A stretch of DNA of 64,000 nt, taken from an uncultured Pseudohongiella sp. GTDB taxonomy: Bacteria > Pseudomonadota > Gammaproteobacteria > Pseudomonadales > Pseudohongiellaceae. Within the stretch, counting starts at the first letter, position 1. Each line of letters begins with the position of its first letter. The notes beneath the pieces are model-generated. The model worked only from the letters and a program-made list of their open reading frames with translations. It did no database searches and was not told the DNA's origin. The position numbers were made by a program, and so were the translations under genes. The stretch lies in contig OX638323.1 in NCBI GenBank assembly GCA_951812715.1, positions 806,001-870,000 on the forward strand, in the 5' to 3' direction. Positions 16,821 through 24,342 of this stretch are shown here, one piece after another.

Positions 16821-17696
16821 TTGAATAAGTCCAAAGCGCTGATCTTCACCGTTATCGCCCTGCTGCTCGGCGCGGGCATAGGCTGGGCCGGCAGCCAGGG
16901 CAGCGCCGCGTTTGGCGCGGTTCCGCTGTTCGCAATTGCCGGCATTGCGATCTACCTGATCCACTGGCTGGCGTTCGTTCCGTCGTACATCTATCAGACC
17001 GAACACTATTTCGACCTGACCGGAAGCATTACCTATTTGTCCTCGCTGGCAGTCGTCGCGGCCCTGCATCCATCGCTCGATTCTCGCGGCCTGGTGCTCT
17101 GCCTGTTGATAGCAATCTGGGCGATCCGCCTGGGCAGTTTCCTTTTCACGCGGGTGAAACGCGCCGGCGGCGACAGCCGATTCGATCCGATCAAGATCGA
17201 TTTCTTTCGCTTCTTGCTCACCTGGACCTTGAGCGGCACCTGGGTCTACGTGACCATGGCCGCCGGCCTGGCGGCGGTGAGTTCGACCGAATCCATCGGT
17301 CTCGACGCCTTTTTCGCGGCTGGGCTCGCCCTGTGGCTGGCGGGATTCGCCTTCGAAGTGACCGCCGATTCGCAAAAGACCCGCTTTCGCGCCGACCCGG
17401 CTAACGAAGGCAAATTCATTAACAGCGGGCTATGGTCGATATCCCGCCATCCCAACTACTTCGGCGAGATCGTACTTTGGGTCGGCATCGCGGTAATCGC
17501 CTTCCCGGCGCTCTCCGGCTGGCAGTTCGCCACCCTGATCTCCCCGGTATTCGTTTTCTTCCTGCTCACCAGGGTCAGCGGCGTCACCATGCTGGAGCAA
17601 GCAGCCTTGAAGCGTTGGGGCGACAACCCCGACTACCAAGCCTACCTCGATTCCACTCCCGCGCTCGTGCCTTTCGTCGGCAAGAAAGGCGGTTGA
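16821..17696 (+). CDS. DUF1295 membrane protein (steroid 5-alpha-reductase-like)
   Basis: 291 residues from a TTG at 16821, 13 bases after the previous stop. Six or more hydrophobic helices are visible, e.g. ALIFTVIALLLGAGIGWAG and AVPLFAIAGIAIYLIHWLAF. The C-terminal DUF1295 signature is intact: SQKTRFRADPANEGKFINSG, LWSISRHPNYFGEIVLWVGI and RWGDNPDYQAYLDSTPALVP. Family members resemble NADPH-dependent steroid/enoyl reductases and isoprenylcysteine methyltransferases; the substrate is unknown. Confidence 0.87.
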   Translation: MNKSKALIFTVIALLLGAGIGWAGSQGSAAFGAVPLFAIAGIAIYLIHWLAFVPSYIYQTEHYFDLTGSITYLSSLAVVAALHPSLDSRGLVLCLLIAIWAIRLGSFLFTRVKRAGGDSRFDPIKIDFFRFLLTWTLSGTWVYVTMAAGLAAVSSTESIGLDAFFAAGLALWLAGFAFEVTADSQKTRFRADPANEGKFINSGLWSISRHPNYFGEIVLWVGIAVIAFPALSGWQFATLISPVFVFFLLTRVSGVTMLEQAALKRWGDNPDYQAYLDSTPALVPFVGKKGG

Positions 17697-17756
17697 GTTC
17701 CACGCGCTTCGCGGCTGAATTCCACGCGCCCTTCCGCTGGCGGGAATGTCCCACCC

Positions 17757-17794
17757 GTCATTCTGCGCGGAGCGAAGCGGAGTCGCAGAATCTC
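17757..17794. repeat. REP-like element (family A)
   Basis: gtcattctgcgcggagcga followed by agcggagtcgcagaatctc: an imperfect palindrome of the same family as 5733-5824 and 32437-32590. It lies 60 bp downstream of the DUF1295 gene and may act as a transcript end. The rest of 17697-18096 holds the short frame at 17888-18040 and no other recognised gene. Confidence 0.65.
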
Positions 17795-17887
17795 CTTTGT
17801 TAATCTCAATCGCCACTTGCCGTAGCACAAAAAAGCAATATCGCTATCGGCACAAAGCTCATCGCCATCTCTTGAGACTGGAAACTT

Positions 17888-18040
17888 TCAGCTCGCATCC
17901 GCTAGTTTATCGGATTGCAAAGCATTCAGTTTCTCAAAGATCCCCTCGATCACGTTGCTCTTTCCAGCGAACAACGCCTCGGGGCCGCCTGCATGCAAAC
18001 TATTGAACGGCGCATCGTAAGAATCAGGTGGGACACCCAT
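17888..18040 (-). CDS. Short 50-codon frame or gene fragment, unknown
   Basis: From the ATG at 18040 (AGGAA nine bases upstream) to a TGA at 17888. It reads MGVPPDSYDAPFNSLHAGG, then EALFAGKSNVIEGIFEKLNA and a Ser-ending tail. The composition looks protein-like, but no family is recognised. The N-terminal codons overlap a 'gggacaccca' motif that recurs near 19490, so it may be the 3' end of a longer broken gene. Confidence 0.3.
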   Translation of the reverse strand: MGVPPDSYDAPFNSLHAGGPEALFAGKSNVIEGIFEKLNALQSDKLADAS

Positions 18041-18096
18041 CGGATGTGTTCCTGGACGGGTGTCCACTCTTCACCCGTCCACTATTCGCCAGAGTT

Positions 18097-18798
18097 TCAG
18101 GCCTTCGCTATTTTTTCCAGCCTAACTACTAAAATGGGTAATCTTGCTTGGCTACCGGAGTCTCCTGGTAGATGACCTGGCAAAGAATCGACAAAATTTC
18201 TGTTTGCCAGCAAGGCGGCAACGCACCCCACTAAATGAGCGAGAGCATCGGTTTCCAGTTGTTCGATCTCTTGTATGACTTCCGACTGACCGTTAATCAC
18301 GGCGAGAAAATCCTCCAAATCGTGGCTCAATGCGAAGTCTCCATGAACCCGCCAATCGAAGGCCGTTAGCTTTGTTAGCAAAAAGTAGGGAGCCGAAATA
18401 AGCCGGATATGGCGGCCCGACGGAAGTTCGTACATCTCGGCGCCAGCGAATGCGCGCTCGTACCACTCGCTGCTGAAGCCCAGGATATCGGAGTTGGTGG
18501 ACATGACATCCAGTAGTACGCCATGACCGGTCCACCGGCAGATTGGAGCCTACTGGGACCGGTCCTCGGAAAACTTCAATTTCCGAAGCGACGCTGAAAT
18601 CCGACGGTACTCGTTCAAGGAGGCTACCTCGACGATGACATCGACATCCCTGGTCACCCGAACTGGCGGGGCCGCCGGGTCCGTTATCAGAAGCCCCGTC
18701 GCACAGCCGCCGAGAAATACCATCTGGTCGCAGAGAGGCCCCAGACTCGCCACGGCTGCCTCAAATATTGCGACGTTTGGATTCCAGGCTCTATCCAT
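18097..18798 (-). pseudogene. Nucleotidyltransferase-fold protein interrupted by an in-frame amber codon
   Basis: Two collinear pieces in one frame are separated by a single TAG at 18550-18552. The first (18798 to 18553) carries the pol-beta nucleotidyltransferase motif VFLGGCATGLLI...RVTRDVDVIVEV. The second continues without gap as APICRWTGHGVLLDVMSTNS (third acidic residue in LLDVM), then DILGFSSEWYERAF and YFLLTKLTAFDWR. The whole would be about 233 residues. Its start overlaps the end of the HTH gene by 8 bp, like an AbiE-style antitoxin/nucleotidyltransferase pair. The amber splits the catalytic domain, so the product is probably dead unless the stop is read through. Confidence 0.7.
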
Positions 18799-19312
18799 AC
18801 GCCTTCAGCCGCTTGCCGAGTTCTCGTGCAGCCAAGGTGCGCTCACGAGCCCGGCCGCCGCGTATGGCGTCCACGAGCGCCAGGAGTTGGTATAGCTCGC
18901 TGTCCCGAAGAGAGGCTTCCGGCGCCGACCGAAAGATCGGCGAGAAGGATTCGCCGCGAATCTTGCCTTCCGGATGGGGCCAGACCGGAACGACGTCTTG
19001 AGGATCGATCAGCATGTCGATGAGCGGCGGTGCACCGTGGGCAGTCGGAATTCCGCGCGTGAGTTCACCCCTCTGGGGGATGCAGAGATACTTCAGACCA
19101 TGAACGAGAAACTCCTCCAGATTTTTTACCTGGGGAGTAATTTGGCCGTTTTGGCGGAGCGCCAGTCGTGCGGACAGCGCACGTTTGACCGCCAAGTGTG
19201 CCTGGGAGGAGCTGATTCCGAGTTCGCTGGCGAGATTATTGTATGACCATGCCCGTTGGCCAATGGCCACGAGCTTCAACATTACCAGCACGTCTTGCGG
19301 GGCGACACTCAC
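18791..19312 (-). CDS. Winged-helix/HTH regulator paired with nucleotidyltransferase
   Basis: 173 residues from a GTG at 19312. The N-terminus is a helix-turn-helix: LVMLKLVAIGQRAWSYNNLA then SELGISSSQAHLAVKRALSA. The remainder (YLCIPQRGELTRGIPTAHGA, PVWPHPEGKIRGESFSPI) resembles a sensor or antitoxin part. It overlaps the nucleotidyltransferase start, indicating translational coupling. By analogy with type IV systems it may be the antitoxin and repressor. A palindrome at 19323-19343 lies directly upstream. The family is not named with certainty. Confidence 0.6.
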   Translation of the reverse strand: MSVAPQDVLVMLKLVAIGQRAWSYNNLASELGISSSQAHLAVKRALSARLALRQNGQITPQVKNLEEFLVHGLKYLCIPQRGELTRGIPTAHGAPPLIDMLIDPQDVVPVWPHPEGKIRGESFSPIFRSAPEASLRDSELYQLLALVDAIRGGRARERTLAARELGKRLKAYG

Positions 19313-19322
19313 AGTTTATTCC

Positions 19323-19343
19323 ATATTCCAGAATAAGGAATAT
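19323..19343 (-). promoter_or_regulatory. Palindromic operator candidate
   Basis: Perfect 7-bp arms atattcc / ggaatat with a 7-base AT-rich loop lie 11 bp upstream of the GTG start at 19312. The position suits autoregulation by the HTH protein encoded there. Sequence is seen; function is inferred. Confidence 0.4.
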
Positions 19344-19420
19344 GTTTTTGAGGGTAAAAGCGCAACCGCTAAAATTATTGATCCGCGATGGAGCAACCAC
19401 CCGTGGTGTGTACGGTTGAG

Positions 19421-19573
19421 GATGGGACACTCGCTCCAGAATGACCGGGATGGCGCAACCACCGGACGGGTTCTTGCGGCCCGCTATGGGACACCCACCC
19501 GTAGCGTGGATGATCGTGGTTGGGACGCTTACTCCGGAATGACCGGGATGGAACAATCACCGGATGGATTCTT
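19421..19573. repeat. Imperfect 55-bp direct repeats
   Basis: Copies at 19421-19475 and 19519-19573 (98 bp apart) share 'ctcc.gaatgaccgggatgg' and a following 'caccgga.gg.ttctt'; a shorter piece (gagcaaccacccg) lies at 19391. The second copy runs into the coding end of the HicB-like gene. Intergenic repeat of unknown origin. Confidence 0.65.
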
Positions 19574-19795
19574 TGTTGGGTGACCCATCTTTTCCCCTCG
19601 CACGAAATGCAATCTGATGATGTTCGGGCGCTCCATCGTTTCGTCGAAGTAGCAGTCAAATGCTTCCCTGACGTTGCGGCGAATCTCTTCGAGGGAGTCA
19701 CCCTGGGTGTGTATCCCGTAACCCAGCGCGCTTGCTGAGTATCCGCCGTCGACTTCGTCTTCGGTGAGCTCGAATATGACCTTGGTTCCGGACAT
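19529..19795 (-). CDS. HicB-family antitoxin, apparently orphan
   Basis: 88 residues from the ATG at 19795, with GGGGAG upstream. The HicB-like fold is clear: VIFELTEDEVDGGYSASALG, then IHTQGDSLEEIRRNVREAFD and CYFDETMERPNIIRLHF. HicB neutralises the small RNase HicA, whose gene is normally adjacent. No hicA is seen on either side: downstream is the direct repeat, upstream is a DUF2799 gene. The last 20 or so codons (KMGHPTKNPSGD...) are encoded by the repeat, so the natural end may have been replaced. Confidence 0.75.
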   Translation of the reverse strand: MSGTKVIFELTEDEVDGGYSASALGYGIHTQGDSLEEIRRNVREAFDCYFDETMERPNIIRLHFVRGEKMGHPTKNPSGDCSIPVIPE

Positions 19796-19841
19796 TGGAT
19801 TTTCTCCCCGGCTCGTGAAATGGCCGCGTCTGGTAACTGGT

Positions 19842-20612
19842 TCAGATTTGCCGAACGAGAAATTCAGGAGCATGTTTCCGCTGCATGAAAAGCTGTACTT
19901 CCCTGAGTAGTTCGTCTTCGAAGGGTTCGTAGAATCCTTCGAGTCGCGCGGCGCCTAACGCGTCGCGATAGTGGACGAGCGCTATGCCGAGCGCGGCGTC
20001 GGAAACGACGATTTCGTCTCGCAAGTCGTCGATACGGTCGCTCATGGAGGCGATGTCGTCGTGTTTTGCCGCCGCTTCCTCGTCGGTGAACTCGTCTTCC
20101 TCCAGTGACCTTTCCTGTGCTGTTCTGCGAGTGCGCAGATCATCGAGTTCGGCGCGATTGGAACGAATCGAATCCGCGCTGAGTCTGAGATTGCTAAGCG
20201 AGTTGAACACATCCTGGCCCAATTGGTAGCCGTGTTGAAAATCGCCGGCTAGCGCCGTCGGGCAATCAGCTTCCAGACGCATGCCCGACCGGCCTTCTCG
20301 ATAACCGTTGTCCCGGGTGCAATACAGCATCAGGCCGCTCTCGCGACCCGCCAGATACTCCTGCGTATTCGGAACGACTCCGTAGTCCGCGCAGTCACGC
20401 CGATAGTCGTCGAGCACCGACAGCCCCCTGCCCTGCTGGCCGTCGATTTCGCCGACCACGGTCCAGTCCGCGTTCAGGCACTCCGCTTCCGACATCGAGG
20501 CACAGCCATGCAACAAGACCGCGACAAGCAACCACAACGTAAACCTTTTGGCAAAATCGATACGTGAAGCCCGGCGGCCAAATGTTGCATACTTGCGCAA
20601 GCAAGCCGTCAC
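19842..20612 (-). CDS. DUF2799 lipoprotein
   Basis: 256 residues from a GTG at 20612; no better start precedes the signal peptide. FTLWLLVAVLLHGCASM gives a lipoprotein signal with lipobox LLHGC. The mature part begins AECLNADWTVVGEIDGQQGR and contains DYRRDCADYGVVPNTQEYLA, typical of DUF2799 proteins, followed by a charged coiled-coil-like region (SNRAELDDLRTRRTAQERSL) and a C-terminal helix. Periplasmic or outer-membrane lipoprotein of unknown function. Divergent from the tannase-family gene. Confidence 0.8.
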   Translation of the reverse strand: MTACLRKYATFGRRASRIDFAKRFTLWLLVAVLLHGCASMSEAECLNADWTVVGEIDGQQGRGLSVLDDYRRDCADYGVVPNTQEYLAGRESGLMLYCTRDNGYREGRSGMRLEADCPTALAGDFQHGYQLGQDVFNSLSNLRLSADSIRSNRAELDDLRTRRTAQERSLEEDEFTDEEAAAKHDDIASMSDRIDDLRDEIVVSDAALGIALVHYRDALGAARLEGFYEPFEDELLREVQLFMQRKHAPEFLVRQI

Positions 20613-20628
20613 TGACTGTTAAAAATTC

Positions 20629-22212
20629 ATGAGTGAAGCCTCTATGAAACTGTCACGAATCATTTTTGCCCTGTTGTTCCTGCTGACGAGCCCTCACGTG
20701 CTGGCCGCGAGCGAAGCCGATTGCCGACGTTTGCTCGATGCTAACCTGCCCGGCACCAGCTTAACCAGTGCTGAAATTCAGGCCGAAAACACTTTTGCCG
20801 CGCCGGGAGCGGACCGGGCCATGGAGCATCCGGCTTTCTGCCGCGTGGCCGGCGTTACCGAGCCGGCGATTCGTTTTGAAGTCTGGCTGCCGCTGGCGGA
20901 CTGGAACGGCAAGTACCAGGGCGTCGGCAATGGCGGCATGGCGGGTACGATCAGTCATGCCGCGATGGCGGGCGCCTTACGGCGCGGTTACGCCACGGCG
21001 AGCACCGACACCGGCCATGAGGCCGGTCCGATTCCCTTTGATGCTTCCTGGGCTTCCGGCCGGCCTGATCTGATCGCCGATTTCGGCCATCGCTCGCTGC
21101 ATCTGACTACGCGCAACGGCAAGGCTTTGACCGAAGCCTTCTATACCGAGGCGCCCGCCTACTCCTATTACGTCGGCTGCTCCAAGGGCGGCCAGCAGGG
21201 CCTGATGGAAGCGCAGCGCTACCCGGATGATTTCGACGGCCTGATCGCGGGCAATCCGGCGAACGACTGGACGCGTTTCTACGCCGGCGCTCACTTGTGG
21301 TATTCCCAGGCCATGCTGGCCGACGAGGAAGCCTGGATTCCGCCGAGTAAGCTGCCCGCCTTCGGCGAAGCAGTGAACCGGCATTGCGACGCCCGGGACG
21401 GTATTGAAGACGGCATACTCATGAATCCCCTGGCCTGCGATTTCGAGCCGCGGCAATTGCAGTGCCCGGCCGGCGTGGACAACGATTCCTGTCTCACGCC
21501 CAAGCAGGTCGGCGCGGTGGAGAAGATCTGGTCCGGCGTGCGCGATTCTTCGGGCGATCTGGTCTATCCGGGCCTGGCGCCCGGCGGCGAAGCGGCCCCC
21601 GGCGGCTGGGAGACCTGGGTTACTGGCTCCGAGCCATTCCGGTCCTTACATTGGCTGGGCGGCGAAGGATTCTTCCGCTGGTTCGTGTTCGATGATCCGG
21701 ACTGGGATTTCACCAGCTTCGACTACGATGCCGACCTGCAATACGCGCTGGAAAAGGTCGGGGCCGATGTGGACTCAGATAATCCCGACCTGCGCCCGCT
21801 ACGCGACAACGGCGCCAAGCTCATCGTTTACCACGGTTGGAGCGATCCGGACATCTCACCGGTGGCCAGCATCAACTATTTCGATAACGTGGTCGACGTG
21901 ATCGCGAGCGATATGCCGGACGCGGGCCGCGACGCGGCGCTTGCATCCACCAGGGAATTCTATCGCCTGTTCATGGTTCCCGGCATGGCGCATTGCCGCG
22001 GCGGCCCCGGCCCCGACCGGTTCGACGCATTGACCGCGCTCGAAAACTGGGTGGAACGAGGCATTGCGCCGGAAAGCATCGTCGCGAGCAAGATCGAAGA
22101 CGGCGAAGTGGTTCGTTCGCGTCCGCTTTGTCCGCATCCCGAGGTCGCCGTCTACGACGGCAGCGGCAGCACCGACGAGGCCGCGAATTTCTCCTGCCGC
22201 GTACCGGATTAA
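20629..22212 (+). CDS. Exported tannase/feruloyl esterase family hydrolase
   Basis: 527 residues; the ATG at 20644 is an alternative start that gives a compact signal peptide (KLSRIIFALLFLLTSPHVLA). Family landmarks: EVWLPLADWNGKYQGVGNGG near the N-terminus, the nucleophile elbow YYVGCSKGGQQGLMEAQRYP (Ser in CSKGG), a lid with paired cysteines, the acid region KLIVYHGWSDPDISP, and a catalytic His in MVPGMAHCRGGPGPD. The tannase family (PF07519) cleaves gallate, ferulate or terephthalate-type esters; exact substrate unknown. The carboxyltransferase gene follows after 5 bp, implying one operon. Confidence 0.88.
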   Translation: MSEASMKLSRIIFALLFLLTSPHVLAASEADCRRLLDANLPGTSLTSAEIQAENTFAAPGADRAMEHPAFCRVAGVTEPAIRFEVWLPLADWNGKYQGVGNGGMAGTISHAAMAGALRRGYATASTDTGHEAGPIPFDASWASGRPDLIADFGHRSLHLTTRNGKALTEAFYTEAPAYSYYVGCSKGGQQGLMEAQRYPDDFDGLIAGNPANDWTRFYAGAHLWYSQAMLADEEAWIPPSKLPAFGEAVNRHCDARDGIEDGILMNPLACDFEPRQLQCPAGVDNDSCLTPKQVGAVEKIWSGVRDSSGDLVYPGLAPGGEAAPGGWETWVTGSEPFRSLHWLGGEGFFRWFVFDDPDWDFTSFDYDADLQYALEKVGADVDSDNPDLRPLRDNGAKLIVYHGWSDPDISPVASINYFDNVVDVIASDMPDAGRDAALASTREFYRLFMVPGMAHCRGGPGPDRFDALTALENWVERGIAPESIVASKIEDGEVVRSRPLCPHPEVAVYDGSGSTDEAANFSCRVPD

Positions 22213-22217
22213 CGAAA

Positions 22218-23777
22218 ATGTCCTGGCAAAAGGAAATCGACGAACTGCGCAAGCGGGAAGCTATCGCCAGAAAGATGGGCGGAAAGGAACGCGTACAGCG
22301 CCAGCACGACAATAATCGCCTCACGGTGCGCGAGCGCATCGACGCGCTGGTGGACGAGGGCAGCTTTCATGAAATCGGCGCTCTGGCCGGCCGCGCGGAA
22401 TACGATGATGCGGGCGAGCGCAAGTCTTTCGTACCATCCAACTTCGTGCTTGGCACGGCGAACGTCAATGGCCGCCGGGTAGTAGTCGGCGGCGATGACT
22501 TCACCGTGCGCGGCGGCGCCGCGGATGCCAAGGTTGGCGACAAATCCGGTTACGGCGAAAAATACGCCCTTGAGATGCGCCTGCCGCTGATCCGACTGAT
22601 CGACGGCAGCGGCGGTGGCGGCAGCGTCAAGACGATTGAGTTGCTGGGCCATTCCTACATCCCGGCATTGCATGGCTTCGAAACCACAATGGAACTGATG
22701 GGCCAGGTACCGGTAATCTGCGCCTGCATGGGCTCGGTGGCGGGCCTCGGCGCGGTGCGCACGACGATTTCGCATTTCTCCCTGATGGTGAAGCAAAGCA
22801 GCCAGTTGTTCGTTGCCGGCCCGCCGGTGGTCGAGCGCGGCTTCGGTAAGCCGGTAGGCAAGAACGAACTTGGCGGCTCGCGGATTCACGCCCATTGCAG
22901 CGGCGCCGTGGACAGCGAAGTAGAAACCGAGCACGAAGCGTTCGAACTCATCGCGCGATTCCTTTCCTATCTGCCCCAGAACGTCTGGGAAACTCCACCG
23001 CGTGGCGCGATGGACGATCCGGTCAGGCGGCGCGAGGATTCGCTGATCAGCGTCATCCCCAGGGATCGGCGCGAAATGTATGCGGTGCGCGACATAATCG
23101 AGGCCATCGTCGACCGGGATTCCTGGTTCGAGATCAATCCGGGTTACGGCCGTGCATTGGCGGTAGGACTCGCCAGGCTGCATGGCCGCCCCGTGGGCGT
23201 CATGGCCAACGATTGCCGACATCACGGCGGCGCGGTTGACGCCGACGCTTCGGAAAAGATGATGCGTTTCATCGATCTCTGCGACACCTTTCATCTGCCG
23301 GTGGCCAATCTGGTCGACAATCCGGGCTTTCTGATCGGCGTCGAGGCCGAACGCGCGGGTACGGTGCGGCTTGGCAGCCGTGCGCTGCTGGCAATGTATC
23401 AGTCATCGACACCCTGGGTTTCGGTGATAATCCGGCGCTGTTATGGTGTTGCGGGGGCGGGACATGGCAAGTCGGGCGGGCTCAATCTGCGCTATGCCTG
23501 GCCTTCGGCGGATTGGGGTTCGCTGCCGATCGAAGGCGGTGTGCAAGCGGCCTACAAGCGCGATATCGAATCGGCGCCGGATCCGGAGGCGCGCAGGCGG
23601 GAACTGGAAGACATGATGGAAGTCTATCGCTCGCCGCTGCGTACGGCGGAAGCTTTCGGTATCGAGGAAATCATCGATCCGCGCGATACCCGGCCCTTGC
23701 TATGCGACTGGGTCGAGTTGGCATACAAGATCACCTCGACCCAGACCGGCCCCAAGCAACGCATTGTCCGAAACTGA
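22218..23777 (+). CDS. Acyl-CoA carboxylase carboxyltransferase (beta) subunit
   Basis: 519 residues from the ATG at 22218 (MSWQKEIDELRKREAIARKM). Longer in-frame extensions run into the preceding gene. The two crotonase-fold halves are clear: NRLTVRERIDALVDEGSFHE and VKTIELLGHSYIPALHGFET, then MGSVAGLGAVRTTISHF, and in the C-terminal half VGVMANDCRHHGGAVDADAS and LVDNPGFLIGVEAERAG. Members carboxylate propionyl-, acetyl-, methylcrotonyl- or geranyl-CoA with a biotin carboxylase subunit. No such subunit is adjacent, so it must be encoded elsewhere. Co-transcribed with the tannase-family gene. Confidence 0.87.
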   Translation: MSWQKEIDELRKREAIARKMGGKERVQRQHDNNRLTVRERIDALVDEGSFHEIGALAGRAEYDDAGERKSFVPSNFVLGTANVNGRRVVVGGDDFTVRGGAADAKVGDKSGYGEKYALEMRLPLIRLIDGSGGGGSVKTIELLGHSYIPALHGFETTMELMGQVPVICACMGSVAGLGAVRTTISHFSLMVKQSSQLFVAGPPVVERGFGKPVGKNELGGSRIHAHCSGAVDSEVETEHEAFELIARFLSYLPQNVWETPPRGAMDDPVRRREDSLISVIPRDRREMYAVRDIIEAIVDRDSWFEINPGYGRALAVGLARLHGRPVGVMANDCRHHGGAVDADASEKMMRFIDLCDTFHLPVANLVDNPGFLIGVEAERAGTVRLGSRALLAMYQSSTPWVSVIIRRCYGVAGAGHGKSGGLNLRYAWPSADWGSLPIEGGVQAAYKRDIESAPDPEARRRELEDMMEVYRSPLRTAEAFGIEEIIDPRDTRPLLCDWVELAYKITSTQTGPKQRIVRN

Positions 23778-23929
23778 TTTTCTGAGAGTAGTGGCTTTGA
23801 TCCGTCGTCGCCCGGTCAGGGGGTGGGCAGCGGACGCTGTAAATACATCCCACTGACTGCCTTCATTTGCATTTTGCTGGCCGTCCCTGGCGCGACAGAT
23901 TCGACTTCGATATGCCCCAGCCTCGCCAT

Positions 23930-23994
23930 CCATGGCGAGTCGTTCGGCCCTCAAAAAGCGTTGCTTTTTGTCGGCTTTGCCGACCGGGCCTCAC
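23930..23994. repeat. Dispersed element (family B) with terminator-like hairpin
   Basis: ccatggcgagtcgttcggcc followed by caaaaagc-gtt-gctttttg (23952-23970, 8-bp perfect stem with a T-run) and gccgaccgggcctcac. A closely similar 63-bp copy is at 60898-60961, and partial similarity is seen near 31527-31556. It lies downstream of the carboxyltransferase gene and can serve as a transcription terminator. Confidence 0.6.
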
Positions 23995-24066
23995 CCTCGC
24001 ACGCCCGCCGCACACCCCCCTGACCCAGCGACGACTCACACTGTACAGAAAGCTGGGTGAGAGGCT

Positions 24067-24342
24067 TCAGTCAAGCGCGCCGGCGGATTCGACCAGGGCT
24101 GCTATGGAGGCGTAGCGGCGTTCCTTGGCAAAAGTCAGGGCTGTCTGGCCGTTGGCGTCTGGTTGGTTGGGGTTGACGCCGGCTTGGAGGGCAATGTTTA
24201 CGGATTCGTGGATGACGGCAACTGGGCGCGGTCGGTTGCCGTCATTCGAGCCGTAGAACTTTGGTTTCCCTTCGGTGGCGGTCCAGCGCGCGGCTTGCGA
24301 CGGAAAATCCGGGCCAGCCGAATCGCGGCCCGCGGCAAGGCA
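24067..24342 (-). pseudogene. 3' fragment of an ankyrin-repeat protein
   Basis: Immediately after the carboxylesterase stop codon the same minus-strand frame stays open for 91 codons and reads RWTATEGKPKFYGSNDGNRP, then SVNIALQAGVNPNQPDANGQ, TALTFAKERRYASIAALVES and a TGA at 24067. The last part is a clear ankyrin repeat ('G.NPN..D..G.TAL..A...'). There is no start codon in the stretch, so it is a stub of a longer gene whose 5' part is missing, or an extension reached only by reading through the esterase stop. Confidence 0.65.

Noticed and set aside
18550..18552. Amber codon as a programmed pyrrolysine or suppressor site
   Set aside because: No pyl genes or suppressor tRNA are visible; nearby vapB, vapC and IS stubs show similar random nonsense mutations, so decay is the simpler explanation.
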